Source: an uncultured Bacilli bacterium
GTDB lineage: Bacteria; Bacillota_I; Bacilli_A; RF39; UBA660
Direction of reading: 5' to 3'
NCBI GenBank assembly: GCA_910586425.1
Contig: CAJUHL010000007.1
Span: 1 to 56,008, forward strand
Length of the DNA: 56,008 bases
The position numbers were made by a program, and so were the translations under genes. Within the stretch, counting starts at the first letter, position 1; each line of letters begins with the position of its first letter. The notes beneath the pieces were generated by a model. It searched no databases. It worked only from the letters and a program-made list of their open reading frames with translations, and was not told the origin of the DNA. Shown here in pieces: positions 41,808 to 51,512 of the stretch.

Positions 41808-42523
41808 TTATCCATATCGCACACCTTTATTATGACTTGATGAATTTGTATGGGGAAAGTGGAAATATAAAAGCTTTGAAAAAACAACTAGAAGAACAAG
41901 GAATCAAAGTAAAAATTGATTTATTAACCATCACTGATACCTTGCATTTTTCAAACTATGATTTCGTGTATATGGGAATGGGTACAGAGGAAAATCAGAA
42001 ATTGGTTTTAAAACATTTACTTCCTTACCGAAGAGAAATAAAAAAGGCCATTGATGCTGGAGTGTTCTTTCTAATTACAGGAAATGCAATTGAGTTATTT
42101 GGAAAAAGTATTTTTACCACTAAAAAAATAAAAGCTCTCAACTTATTTCATTTTGAAAGCAAACAAGAAACCATGCGAATTGTAGGAGAATGCATTGGAA
42201 ATACACCATTATTAAACAAGCCCATTTTGGGATTCCAAAATCGTTTTGGAATTATGAAAAATGTAAAAGAAAAAGCATTGATGACACTTGTCAAAGGAAC
42301 AGGCTATGCCCCTAGAATCACGCAAGAAGGCATTGTTAAAAATCATTTTTATGGAACTTATATGATTGGTCCTATTTTAATTCGAAATCCAGAATTACTA
42401 AAATACTTTGTAAAATTGTTAATTTTAGAATTGGATTCTAATTTTAAATTCAAACCTTTTCATTTAACTTTAGAAAATAAAGCATATCAAACATTTATGG
42501 AAAAATATCAATTGAAAAACTAG
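41804..42523 (+). CDS. gatD: GatD-like amidotransferase subunit lacking catalytic residues
   Basis: GatD is the glutaminase that supplies ammonia to MurT. The 239-residue protein aligns over its length with the family (LNLYGESGNIKAL, YMGMGTEENQ, ILGFQNRFG, YGTYMIGPILIRN). In Staphylococcus aureus GatD the nucleophile is Cys94 in LTICGGYQ and the His is in GTYLHGP. Here these positions read FLITGNAIELFG (Thr92) and GTYMIGP (Ile188), so both are lost. The gene is intact, coupled to murT and not frameshifted, which suggests a kept structural role. MurT might use free ammonia, or the pair may do something else. Confidence 0.9.
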   Translation: MIIHIAHLYYDLMNLYGESGNIKALKKQLEEQGIKVKIDLLTITDTLHFSNYDFVYMGMGTEENQKLVLKHLLPYRREIKKAIDAGVFFLITGNAIELFGKSIFTTKKIKALNLFHFESKQETMRIVGECIGNTPLLNKPILGFQNRFGIMKNVKEKALMTLVKGTGYAPRITQEGIVKNHFYGTYMIGPILIRNPELLKYFVKLLILELDSNFKFKPFHLTLENKAYQTFMEKYQLKN

Positions 42524-42643
42524 TACATAGGCAAACTGTCATAAATAACTTGGCAAAAAAAGCATCCAACATAAATCAAACACACCCTATATATTATTTC
42601 GATTATTGGATTAAAATAACTTTGTTTTTTCATTAAACGTAAA

Positions 42644-42674
42644 TAAAAATTGAGAATCAAAATCTCAATTTTTA
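42644..42674. terminator. Bidirectional terminator between gatD and pheT
   Basis: A perfect 12-bp stem TAAAAATTGAGA/TCTCAATTTTTA with a 7-base loop includes the pheT stop codon and ends both converging transcripts. Confidence 0.9.
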
Positions 42675-45056
42675 TTTGTTCCTTAATTTTATATTCAGCT
42701 TACTTTCTACTTCAGAAATCATTTGATTGAATACCGTCGTAACTTCTTCATCACTCAAGGTTTTTGTTGCATTTTGGAATGTAAGTGCATAGGCAATTGA
42801 CTTTTCAGACGCGCCTACATTTTCACCTTCATAAACATCAAACACATCAATATTAGCAAGTAGCCTTCCCCCTACTTTCTTTAGAATCGACATGACTTGT
42901 TCTGATTCCATTGTTTTAGGCATAATAAAGGCCAAATCCTTATGAACACTTGGATATTTAGAAATCTCTTTGTATTTTACTTGTCTTACTTTTTTGGAAA
43001 GTAACTTATCTAAACTTATTTCAAATACATAAACATCCCTTTTACTAGTACGGGGATGTACTTTACCAAAATACCCAACTGTTTCCTGATCGACTAAAAT
43101 AGATGCCGTCATTTTAGGGTGCATATCTTTGTAATTTTCAGATGCAACAATCCGATAACGGCCATTTAACCCTAAATAATCCATTAAATTTTCAAGAATT
43201 CCTTTTAGCAAATAGAAATCTACTTTTAAATTTTGATTTTGCCACATATTTCCTTGATAGTTTCCTAACAATAATCCTGATAACATTTGTTCTTCTACAT
43301 AATCCTCTTCCTTGTAATAGATAGATCCTGTTTCAAAAATGTGAATGTCTTTCGTATTGCGCGCTAAATTGTATTCCATAACATTCAACAAAGATGGAAT
43401 TAAAGTTTGCCTCATTACTTTTTTATCTTCACTTAATGGTGCGAGTACAGTAACAGGTGTTTTCATTTGATTTACAAATTGTTTGCATTCACTATCTCCA
43501 ACAAGTGAATAAGTAATTACTTGATAAAGTCCTAACCCTTCTAATCGTTTACGAATTTCTTTGATCATTTTTTCTTTTTTTGAATAAGTACCTTGTTTCA
43601 TTGGTACCACTGGTAATTTACCTGATATATGGTCATAACCATAAATTCGACCGATTTCCTCAATCAAATCCTCTTTGATATTAACATCTAGTCTTCTCGT
43701 TGGAATGGTTACATGATATTGTTCATTTTCTACATCATAGGTAAATCCCAATCGTTTTAAAATAGATTCTACATCTTTTCTTTCTATTTTCATTCCTAAT
43801 ACTTGATTGATTTTTCCTAATGTAATATCAAGCTTTTTGTCATCCTTATTGGCTTTATCATGGCATAACATTCCTGTTTCAGTTACACCATCCGCATATT
43901 TTTCTAATAATTCACAAGCACGTAAAATCGCTTGTTTGGTACGATTTGGATCAATTCCTTTTTCATAACGACTACTTGCTTCACTTCTTAAAATTGCTTT
44001 TGAAGTATAACGGATGTGGACAGGATCAAATATAGCAGCTTCAATAAAAATATTTTTGGTATCTTCTTCTACTTCTGTTGAAAGACCACCCATGACACCT
44101 GCTAAAGCAACTGCTTCTTTTGCATTTGAAATTACAATATCCGATGGCTTTAATTCACGTGTTTGCCCATCCAAAGTTGTTAAGGTTTCTTGTTCCTTTG
44201 CCATGCGAATTACAATGTGCTTGCCTAAACGATCTGCATCAAAGAAATGTAAAGGCTGACCATATTCCAGCATCACATAATTACTAATATCAACTACATT
44301 GTTAATCGGACGAATCCCACAAGCCATTAAACGTTCTTTGATAAACTGTGGACTTTCTTTGATAGATACATTAGAAACACATTTTCCCAAATATATAGAA
44401 CAGTTTTCAGTTTCTACATCTAATTGATAATCATCTGTAATATCATTTCCTTGTTCATGAACAACTGGTTCTTTTACAGTAACTGATCTATCATAGATTG
44501 CCCCTACTTCATAGGCCATACCAATCATATTCATCAAGTCAGCTCGGTCTGCAGTTAGTTCAAAATCAATAATGGTATCATCAAATTCCAGATATGCCAA
44601 AGCATCTGCACCAACTTGCGCATCACTAGGTAATTCATGAATTCCATTTTTGTCTTCTTCTTTTAGATACTTTGATTCTAAACCTAGTTCTGCTAACGCA
44701 CAAATCATACCATTGCTTTCTACTCCAGCTAGTTTAGCCTTTTTAATGACAATTCCACCAGGCAAGGTAGCTCCCACTTTCGATACAATTACTTTAAGTC
44801 CCTTTCTCACGTTAGGAGCTCCACATACAATTTGTACAGTTTCATCTCCTAAATCCACTTGACAGATATGTAAATGGTCTGAGTCAGGATGATCTACACA
44901 TTCTAAAACTTCTCCAATTACTAGGTTGGTTGCTTCACAAAATGGTTTCATTTCTTCGTATTCATTCCCTGCAAATACCATCTTTTCGGCAAGCTCTTTC
45001 ATATCAATATCATGAATATCAATGTAATCACTGATAAATTTTTTACTTAATCGCAT
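42672..45056 (-). CDS. pheT: Phenylalanyl-tRNA synthetase beta subunit
   Basis: PheT forms the alpha2-beta2 PheRS with PheS and charges tRNA-Phe. The 794-residue protein has the N-terminal EMAP/tRNA-binding domain (about residues 40-150, VIGEVLECVDHPDSDHLHIC), the B3/B4 editing region, B5 domain (about 400-470) and a C-terminal anticodon-binding FDX-ACB domain (about 705-794, KYPSVHKDLAFI). The start at 45056 comes one base after the pheS stop, with AAGGTGG upstream. A longer frame adds four residues. Confidence 0.97.
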   Translation of the reverse strand: MRLSKKFISDYIDIHDIDMKELAEKMVFAGNEYEEMKPFCEATNLVIGEVLECVDHPDSDHLHICQVDLGDETVQIVCGAPNVRKGLKVIVSKVGATLPGGIVIKKAKLAGVESNGMICALAELGLESKYLKEEDKNGIHELPSDAQVGADALAYLEFDDTIIDFELTADRADLMNMIGMAYEVGAIYDRSVTVKEPVVHEQGNDITDDYQLDVETENCSIYLGKCVSNVSIKESPQFIKERLMACGIRPINNVVDISNYVMLEYGQPLHFFDADRLGKHIVIRMAKEQETLTTLDGQTRELKPSDIVISNAKEAVALAGVMGGLSTEVEEDTKNIFIEAAIFDPVHIRYTSKAILRSEASSRYEKGIDPNRTKQAILRACELLEKYADGVTETGMLCHDKANKDDKKLDITLGKINQVLGMKIERKDVESILKRLGFTYDVENEQYHVTIPTRRLDVNIKEDLIEEIGRIYGYDHISGKLPVVPMKQGTYSKKEKMIKEIRKRLEGLGLYQVITYSLVGDSECKQFVNQMKTPVTVLAPLSEDKKVMRQTLIPSLLNVMEYNLARNTKDIHIFETGSIYYKEEDYVEEQMLSGLLLGNYQGNMWQNQNLKVDFYLLKGILENLMDYLGLNGRYRIVASENYKDMHPKMTASILVDQETVGYFGKVHPRTSKRDVYVFEISLDKLLSKKVRQVKYKEISKYPSVHKDLAFIMPKTMESEQVMSILKKVGGRLLANIDVFDVYEGENVGASEKSIAYALTFQNATKTLSDEEVTTVFNQMISEVESKLNIKLRNK

Positions 45057-45057
45057 C

Positions 45058-46104
45058 TTACTCACCACCTTCTACACGATTGAAATCGTTCAAAAATCTT
45101 AAATCATTGGTATAAAAGCTACGAATATCCTGAATTCCGTATTTTAACATCGCAACTCTCTCTGGTCCAATTCCAAATGCAAATCCAGTATAAATTTCTG
45201 GATCATAGCCACATCCTCTTAATACATTGGGGTGTACCATACCAGATCCTAGTATTTCAATCCAGCCTGTATCTTTACAGATAGGACATCCTACGCCCCC
45301 ACATTTGAAGCAACTGACATCGACTTCAATACTAGGTTCTGTAAATGGGAAAAAACTTGGCCGAAAACGAATTTCTCTTTCTTCCCCGAATAATTTTTTT
45401 GCTAAAATCTCTAATGTCCCTTTTAAGTCTGCAAGGGAGATATCTTTATCCACAACTAAACCTTCTATTTGGGTAAATTGATGAGAATGTGTCGCATCGT
45501 CATCATCTCTACGATATACTTTTCCTGGACAAATCACGCGAATGGGATTTTTTTCTGAATTCGCATCCATCGTTCTTGCCTGAACAGGAGAGGTTTGACT
45601 CCTAAGTAACATCTCTTCTGTGATATAAAAACTATCTTGTGCGTCTCTTGCAGGATGCCCTTTTGGCAAGTTTAATTTTTCAAAATTGTATAAGTCTGAT
45701 TCTATTTCTGGTCCTTCTACGACATCATATCCCATTGATACAAATATTTCTTCTATTTCATCAATGACTTTGGTAAGTGGATGCGTTCCTCCGACTGATA
45801 CTTTGGTTCCTGGTAAAGTAACATCGATCGTTTCATTTGATAGTTTTTGATTCAATAAAGACGATTCTATTTCTTCTTTTTTTTGGTTAATGAGCTCGCA
45901 TGCTTCATTTTTAATGGTATTTAGCAAACTACCAAATTCCTTTTTTTCCTCTACTGGAATTTCTTTCATTAAATTGGATAATTCGGTAATGCTACCTTTT
46001 TTTCCTAGAAACTCCACTCGTAAATCATTTAAGGCATTGAGACTGTCTACCGTCTTTAATTTTTTGAATAATTCTTCTTTGATACTATTTACTTTTTCTT
46101 GCAT
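45058..46104 (-). CDS. pheS: Phenylalanyl-tRNA synthetase alpha subunit
   Basis: PheS is the catalytic class II subunit. The 348-residue protein has the N-terminal coiled coil (about residues 1-90) and motifs 1-3: [34 protein letters not shown], and [13 protein letters not shown]. The Cys-rich [17 protein letters not shown] insert is a Firmicutes-like feature. AAGGAGG precedes the ATG. It follows the hydrolase gene by 11 bases within the T-box operon. Confidence 0.98.
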   Translation of the reverse strand: MQEKVNSIKEELFKKLKTVDSLNALNDLRVEFLGKKGSITELSNLMKEIPVEEKKEFGSLLNTIKNEACELINQKKEEIESSLLNQKLSNETIDVTLPGTKVSVGGTHPLTKVIDEIEEIFVSMGYDVVEGPEIESDLYNFEKLNLPKGHPARDAQDSFYITEEMLLRSQTSPVQARTMDANSEKNPIRVICPGKVYRRDDDDATHSHQFTQIEGLVVDKDISLADLKGTLEILAKKLFGEEREIRFRPSFFPFTEPSIEVDVSCFKCGGVGCPICKDTGWIEILGSGMVHPNVLRGCGYDPEIYTGFAFGIGPERVAMLKYGIQDIRSFYTNDLRFLNDFNRVEGGE

Positions 46105-46115
46105 ATAAATCCTCC

Positions 46116-46835
46116 TTATATTATATCTCGTTTTTTAATTTTAAAATGAACTCCACCTATCATATAGTCATAGATATAGGCAGAAACAAGAGCACCTTTT
46201 TTACTTTTGAAGACTTGATGTCTTACATCTTCCATCAATGTCAAATGTTTATCGCATGTAAGAGCATTATAAACATATAAACTAGAATGGAGTGGAACTA
46301 AATTATCTATTGTTCCATGTAAAATAAGCGTTGGACATTTCACCTTTCTAATATTTACTTCATTTTGTTTCACAAGTTTCCGATATTCTAAAAATCGAAA
46401 AAATGGAACATGAAATAGTTTATAGAAAAATCCTTCAAAGCCTGTCCCAAGCTCTGGATTCATTTCGTGGCGCACTAATTTTTTGAAATCTCTCACATTT
46501 TGTTCTAGATTTCCAAAGTAATATGCGGGTGATACTAATACTAATTTTTCTACTTGTGTATAATGAACTGCAAGATAAATGGCTAGTATCGTTCCCATAC
46601 TATGCCCTACAACAGTTACCTTGGAATAACTTTTTAGTAATCCCTCTAAAGCATGAATCGATGCATCAATCCAATCTTGATAAGTTGCTTTCCCCATTCG
46701 TTTTTTTTCATGTCCAGGTAGGATAAAGGTATGAAAATCAATTTGTTTTTTTTGTTCCATAAATTTTACAAATACTTGATTGTCTTCTTGTTTTGCTGAA
46801 AAACCATGAATAAATAACACAGCTCTTTTAGACAT
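46116..46835 (-). CDS. Alpha/beta hydrolase (esterase-like)
   Basis: This 239-residue alpha/beta-hydrolase shows the oxyanion region [11 protein letters not shown], nucleophile elbow GHSMGT (Ser near residue 93), [17 protein letters not shown] (acid Asp) and a late His (VRHQVF). It resembles carboxylesterase/monoglyceride-lipase types. GGAGGT lies before MSKRAV; the frame upstream runs into the T-box terminator. It is the first gene under the Phe T-box, ahead of pheST, so its expression should rise when charged tRNA-Phe is low. The substrate is unknown. Confidence 0.85.
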   Translation of the reverse strand: MSKRAVLFIHGFSAKQEDNQVFVKFMEQKKQIDFHTFILPGHEKKRMGKATYQDWIDASIHALEGLLKSYSKVTVVGHSMGTILAIYLAVHYTQVEKLVLVSPAYYFGNLEQNVRDFKKLVRHEMNPELGTGFEGFFYKLFHVPFFRFLEYRKLVKQNEVNIRKVKCPTLILHGTIDNLVPLHSSLYVYNALTCDKHLTLMEDVRHQVFKSKKGALVSAYIYDYMIGGVHFKIKKRDII

Positions 46836-46850
46836 CATACACCTCCCAAT

Positions 46851-47066
46851 AAAAAAACACTTCCTCATATAAGGACGTGTTTCACGCGGTACCACCTTAA
46901 TTCATAGAAATAGATTCTATGCAGCTTATTACTATAACGCGTTACCGAATTTTAATTAGCATAGAAGGTGAATTCAAAAGATTGTTTGGTTCGCTTTCCA
47001 CCATCACGAACTCTCTATTCAAACAAATACCTTTTTACTACTCCTTCATCACAGCCTTTGACATTA
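46851..47066 (-). promoter_or_regulatory. T-box riboswitch (Phe)
   Basis: The minus strand shows the conserved antiterminator bulge TGGTACCGCG (46886-46895) preceded by AAGG, and a terminator hairpin AACAC ... GTGTT with seven T (46851-46881). A stem I region contains AGAGAGTTCGTGATGGTGG and GGAAAGCGAACC. The specifier loop reads GAATTCACC, giving codon UUC (46970-46972), Phe, which agrees with pheST downstream. The family and the specifier are clear; exact ends are approximate. Confidence 0.92.
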
Positions 47067-47071
47067 GTATT

Positions 47072-47099
47072 AGTATATCACACTTTATTATTTTTTCAA
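47072..47099 (-). promoter_or_regulatory. Promoter of the T-box operon
   Basis: TTGAAA (47094-47099) and TATACT (47072-47077) are 16 bases apart, just upstream of the leader. The region lies after the end of the 267-residue gene. Confidence 0.8.
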
Positions 47100-47110
47100 G
47101 GCTTTCTGTA

Positions 47111-47914
47111 TTATAAATAGCTTACTTCTCTTTTAATTTGCAAATTTGGCATATTTTTAACATATACTTTTTCCATTTCTGTTAATTTATGTTGTGGAGT
47201 ATACTCTATAAAATCTTCCTCTGTTAATCCATAGTCTTTCATAAATAATTCACAAATGTAATTGGTATATTCAATCCTCTTTTTGTCTTCTTCCGTTAAA
47301 ACCTTATCATTTAATTCTTTTACTTTTGATTCACACATATTTATTCTTCTGGCTTGGTCAATTTTCCAATTTTCAGAATCCCTAACTGATGAATAACTAT
47401 ATCCCATATATAAATCCAATTCATTCCTTAAATGTTCCAATCTTGGTAATATGTGAGAGATTTCTCTCTTTCTGACATCCTCATCTTCTATTGACTGATA
47501 TAGTGATATAGTTCCTATCTGTCTATTCATATAATCATTTGATACTTTTGTTGGCAAGTTAAATTCGAATTTAAACAAATCACCATATGGAATCGTTGCG
47601 GCCAAGACGTCAACCATAATTGTAGATTCACACGTCTTATTCCATATCAAAGATTGAATTTCAGATTGTTCCAACAGTTGAATAGCTCTATGATAGATAT
47701 TATAGATTGCAGTATCTCTATAAATTTTTAATTCGGAAAGTGCTAGTCTTTCCTCATCACTGATATTTTTTCTTACTACTGAAAAGTCAAGTTCAATGCA
47801 ATGTTCTAGATACTCTACCATCGATTTCGATAAAATACTTTGATATCTTTGTATTTCTTGTCTTAATTGTTCCTTTGTTTTCACTCTACCATTTTGATTA
47901 TTTGTTATCAACAT
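47111..47914 (-). CDS. Hypothetical protein, helical, unknown
   Basis: This 267-residue soluble protein is rich in charged helices (QLRQEIQRYQSILSKSMVEY, RKREISHILPRLEHLRNELD). No signal, helix or known motif is seen. GGGAGG precedes the start. It lies 69 bases after the membrane HTH gene on the same strand, but I cannot link them in function. Confidence 0.6.
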   Translation of the reverse strand: MLITNNQNGRVKTKEQLRQEIQRYQSILSKSMVEYLEHCIELDFSVVRKNISDEERLALSELKIYRDTAIYNIYHRAIQLLEQSEIQSLIWNKTCESTIMVDVLAATIPYGDLFKFEFNLPTKVSNDYMNRQIGTISLYQSIEDEDVRKREISHILPRLEHLRNELDLYMGYSYSSVRDSENWKIDQARRINMCESKVKELNDKVLTEEDKKRIEYTNYICELFMKDYGLTEEDFIEYTPQHKLTEMEKVYVKNMPNLQIKREVSYL

Positions 47915-47983
47915 AAAATAACCTCCCTGTATTCCAATTATAACACAAAAATATACTGTGCAACCACTAAAATTAATAGTTTT

Positions 47984-49555
47984 CTACTCTAGAATTTCTT
48001 TTAATTGATTGAGTAAATTTTGATATTCTTCTATTTGTAAGTTTAAGGTATCTACCTGACTATTTAAGGTTTGTTTATCCTCTTCTAATATCCTTTTTTC
48101 TCTTTCAAGTTCCCTTATTCTATCCTCATAGTAACTATTATTGATATACTGTTCTTCTCTTATATGCATTCCTTCCATTTCTTTTTGATAATTTTGTTCC
48201 AATTTTTGAATATTTTCTTCACTCGCATAAATAGTAATATTGACCTCATTTAGTTTAGAATAGTCATAAATATTTCTCTTTGCTAAATCACGTATAATAA
48301 TTGGAATAAGTTGTGAATTCCATATTGTATCATGTTTCCCATAGTAAGGCCTAGATGAACTATTTGAACCTTCTGCAAGTAAAAGTTCTGTATAATCTTC
48401 ATAATAACCAGCTTTCACTTTCACTGTATTTTGTAAATTAGGATCGACTTTATATTCCGCCATTTGTGAATACAAAAAATATAGTGTATCAGTCATCTCA
48501 TATTCAAATTCAACTGTCTTCTGATCAATTTCTATTGGCGCTTCCTCATGAAAGTGAATAGAACTTAAATCTAAAAGGAAAATGCCAAATGTGCCTCCAA
48601 GTCCTATTACCGATACTAAAAATGTAATCATTAATCTTTTCTCACTTGTTTTTCTATTAATTAGAAAACAAATTAAAATTTCTAATATGGTAAGTGTAAA
48701 TAAAATTGCAAAGGGAATTCCTATGAAAACACTGATGTAAAATACACCCTTAAAAAGTAAATATAATGTAATGAACAAACCTGCACAAAGGAAAAATAAT
48801 AAGAAAAGGATTGGTATGATGATCATACATATTAGTGTTTTTAAGAAGAACATAACGGTATGTTCTAAAAAGCGAAATAAATTATCAATACGATTGGTTG
48901 TGCTTTTGATTGAAATGACTGGTTCTTTTCCTTGCACTCTTTCTTGAGGATTACTTTCATGAGTAGATAATTCTTCTTTTGGTTGTACTTCTTGTTTGAT
49001 CTTATTTTTATATTTAGGATTATTTAAAAAATTACTTTTAAAAATATAAGTAAAAATTACCAAAAATAAACTCCAATAACTACAACTTACTATAAAATGA
49101 AGCATATGATAACTAAACTTAAAGAAATGATTCGTTGTTGTGATTATCATTTGATCTAGTAAATTGTTGATGTGGATAATTGGAAACCGAAATAATAGTA
49201 AAATAATACTCGTAATTCCCATTGTAACAAAACAACACTCAATTTCTTTTTTATTCATTAATTTTAATAAATCGATTGTTTCTTTTATAAACTCTATAAT
49301 ACTATCAATAAATGTATAGATATTACTTTTCTTTTTGTCTTCAATTTTAATATCTACAATTTCATCATTGGTAAGATCTTCTAAGCTGCATTTAAATATT
49401 TTGCACATGAATAATAATTTATCCATCTCAGGGTAAGTTGTACCACTTTCCCATTTTGATACAGATTGCCTTGTAACATCAAGCAAGTCTGCTAATCCCT
49501 CTTGGGATAATCCATTTTGTTTTCTCAACTTTTGGAGTTTTTCATTAAAACTCAT
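47984..49555 (-). CDS. Membrane-bound HTH regulator with coiled-coil C-terminus
   Basis: Residues 1-62 are an XRE helix-turn-helix (LRKQNGLSQEGLADLLDVTR, VSKWESGTTYPEMDKLL). Five or so membrane segments follow (about 105-125, 147-170, 235-265, 270-298 and 308-330), then an extracytoplasmic domain (about 335-470) and a coiled coil (about 475-522). It is much longer than the DUF4097-linked HTH protein. AGAGGTG sits before the start. It is probably a membrane sensor that binds DNA; target and signal are unknown. Confidence 0.8.
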   Translation of the reverse strand: MSFNEKLQKLRKQNGLSQEGLADLLDVTRQSVSKWESGTTYPEMDKLLFMCKIFKCSLEDLTNDEIVDIKIEDKKKSNIYTFIDSIIEFIKETIDLLKLMNKKEIECCFVTMGITSIILLLFRFPIIHINNLLDQMIITTTNHFFKFSYHMLHFIVSCSYWSLFLVIFTYIFKSNFLNNPKYKNKIKQEVQPKEELSTHESNPQERVQGKEPVISIKSTTNRIDNLFRFLEHTVMFFLKTLICMIIIPILFLLFFLCAGLFITLYLLFKGVFYISVFIGIPFAILFTLTILEILICFLINRKTSEKRLMITFLVSVIGLGGTFGIFLLDLSSIHFHEEAPIEIDQKTVEFEYEMTDTLYFLYSQMAEYKVDPNLQNTVKVKAGYYEDYTELLLAEGSNSSSRPYYGKHDTIWNSQLIPIIIRDLAKRNIYDYSKLNEVNITIYASEENIQKLEQNYQKEMEGMHIREEQYINNSYYEDRIRELEREKRILEEDKQTLNSQVDTLNLQIEEYQNLLNQLKEILE

Positions 49556-49723
49556 AATATCACCTCTTGTGCCAATTCTACTATGGAACTCTGGTTGCGT
49601 TCTACCAAATTTAAGTTGTTTTTATCGCAATTTTTAGTTGCTTTTTTCTATTATACTATAAATTTTGGATAAGATATGTTTTTATTCTAAGTTATTTTTT
49701 ATCATTCATTTCTAAATTGATTT

Positions 49724-49763
49724 AAAATGAAAAATCTCTAGCCTGCATAAATAGCTAAAGATT
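49724..49763 (-). terminator. Terminator after the AAA ATPase gene
   Basis: A 10-bp stem with one mismatch (49733-49742 with 49754-49763) is followed by TTTTCATTTT on the minus strand. Confidence 0.6.
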
Positions 49764-49778
49764 AAATTTAGGAATACA

Positions 49779-50642
49779 CTACTTTTTAAAATCTTCCTCA
49801 TTTTCTTTAAAGAATTGATAATATAGTTTTACATTTTCTAATTCACTCCATTTTTTTGTTACGACTGGGTTACTATCTAAATCGTAAATTAATGCATCCT
49901 GTAACTTCAATAAAAATGGAGAATGCGTTGAAATAATAAACTGGCAATTATAAAAACGTACCGATTCTTCTATAAATTGTTTCAATTTAATTTGGTTTTG
50001 AACAGATAGACTATTTTCTGGTTCGTCTAATATATAAGTAGCATTCTCCCTAATTTCTCGTTCAAAGAATAGTAATGCCAATTCCCCATTGGACTTTTCC
50101 ATAATGGTATTGTTTCCAAGTCTTTCCCTTACATATTTAGACATTGTTTTGTTTTTGGCATCATAATTATTTCTTATTTTTTCATATTGGTCAAAAGAAT
50201 TGTTATCTCCATTATATTTGTAATTTAAATATTCTTCACTTAATTTTTCTTTTTTTCTATTTACATTAGAATTAATTGACCGAATATCCAGTAAGTAATC
50301 AAATATATCATCACTTGTTATTAATTTTACTTCATTTGGCTTTTCCAATGACATTTTGTATTGGCAGGCATCTACATAGTAATCAAAGAAAGATCCTTTA
50401 TTAAAGTTAGATTTCCGATTTGCTTTTAATTTTTCTGAAATCATATTGATTAATGTCGTCTTACCAGAACCATTTCCTCCACAAAATATAGTGATATGCC
50501 CAAATTCAATTGCTTGGAATTGTTTTGAAGAAAACAGATGTAATGGATAATAATTGTTAAATATTTTTCTTTTTTCTTGTTCAGTAACAATATAATACTC
50601 TTGATGTTCATCTAGTAAGGTAAAACTTCTTAAATAAATCAT
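49779..50642 (-). CDS. AAA/ABC-type ATPase (COG3910-like)
   Basis: This 287-residue ATPase has Walker A GGNGSGKT (55-62), an inserted helical arm (about 75-180), signature KSNGE (183-187), Walker B YILDEPEN (203-210) and STHSPF (238-243). There is no TOPRIM or nuclease domain, so it is not a full OLD protein. Such SMC/ABC-like lone ATPases occur near defence or repair genes, but this one has no clear partner. AGAGGT lies before the start MIYLRS. It has its own terminator. Confidence 0.85.
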   Translation of the reverse strand: MIYLRSFTLLDEHQEYYIVTEQEKRKIFNNYYPLHLFSSKQFQAIEFGHITIFCGGNGSGKTTLINMISEKLKANRKSNFNKGSFFDYYVDACQYKMSLEKPNEVKLITSDDIFDYLLDIRSINSNVNRKKEKLSEEYLNYKYNGDNNSFDQYEKIRNNYDAKNKTMSKYVRERLGNNTIMEKSNGELALLFFEREIRENATYILDEPENSLSVQNQIKLKQFIEESVRFYNCQFIISTHSPFLLKLQDALIYDLDSNPVVTKKWSELENVKLYYQFFKENEEDFKK

Positions 50643-50743
50643 AAATACCTCTTTTCCGCTCATTAAATATATTACTTTTATTTTTATATTTCCATTATAT
50701 CACGAAACAATGTGTTTCAATCAATGTTTTATTTTAACAATTC

Positions 50744-50773
50744 AAAAAAAAACATATCACCATATGTTTTTTT
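50744..50773. terminator. Terminator between ATPase and Cys-rich gene
   Basis: A stem of about 12 bp, CATAT/ATATG extended by A and T runs with loop CACC, lies after the Cys-rich gene (minus). Its symmetry allows both directions. Confidence 0.75.
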
Positions 50774-50813
50774 GATAAAATCCTTATTCAAGCATAAATA
50801 AGTTTCCAAAAAC

Positions 50814-51512
50814 TTAAGAATTCAATATCCATTTGATGATTTCTTCTTTGATTTCAAAATACTCCTCTTTTTCAAATTGCATATTTGCAATACAATAACT
50901 CTTATTCGAAATATGAGAACAAAACATACATTCAATTAAATTCGCACAGTCTTGAATAAAAAAGGAATTGCTAATCTTACTAGAACAAATGACACTATAG
51001 CTATTACTACAACTATTGGAATCATCAACTCGAATACAAAAATTAATATTATCACTTCTTTGACTTGCAACTGTATAGGTACTATTGTAACATCCATCAC
51101 AAAAAATAATATTTTTAGAATCTCCACAATTGGTACATTGATATACATTTTCACTTCGATAAATCGGGTCACTCTTTATGACATTTTCGGAATTATAGAC
51201 CCTCTCTGTTGCAGAGTAATCAATACTTTTCCATAATTCTACTATCTCTTCTAAACTATTTACTTCCTTTTTTGGTTGCATCCATCCTGTTATCCCATCC
51301 TTTTTCTCGATATTGGCATTTGTCATATAGCGAGTAGAATGCGTAAGCGATGTCCAAGTTTGCTCATTTGTTGTTGCGTCATAAACTGCCTGTGGTAATT
51401 TAATATCAAAAGCGTATTTATTTATAATTTCTTCTAATGATTGATTGTTTTTGTTTAAAAAAATTGCCTCAAAAACCTTGTCAATTATCGCTAATGCTTT
51501 TCTATCATCCAT
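50814..51512 (-). CDS. Cys-rich protein paired with the HerA-like ATPase
   Basis: This 232-residue protein has a helical N-terminal half. The C-terminal half is rich in Cys, Asn and Ser, with cysteines at 126, 129, 138, 141, 159, 168, 176, 189, 195, 198 and 207. The first four fit a zinc ribbon (CTNCG ... CDGCY); the rest recur about every 7-18 residues in SxNSxxC-like context, suggesting a repeat fold. No family is recognised. It overlaps the ATPase gene by 22 bases and is translated with it. Confidence 0.65.
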   Translation of the reverse strand: MDDRKALAIIDKVFEAIFLNKNNQSLEEIINKYAFDIKLPQAVYDATTNEQTWTSLTHSTRYMTNANIEKKDGITGWMQPKKEVNSLEEIVELWKSIDYSATERVYNSENVIKSDPIYRSENVYQCTNCGDSKNIIFCDGCYNSTYTVASQRSDNINFCIRVDDSNSCSNSYSVICSSKISNSFFIQDCANLIECMFCSHISNKSYCIANMQFEKEEYFEIKEEIIKWILNS

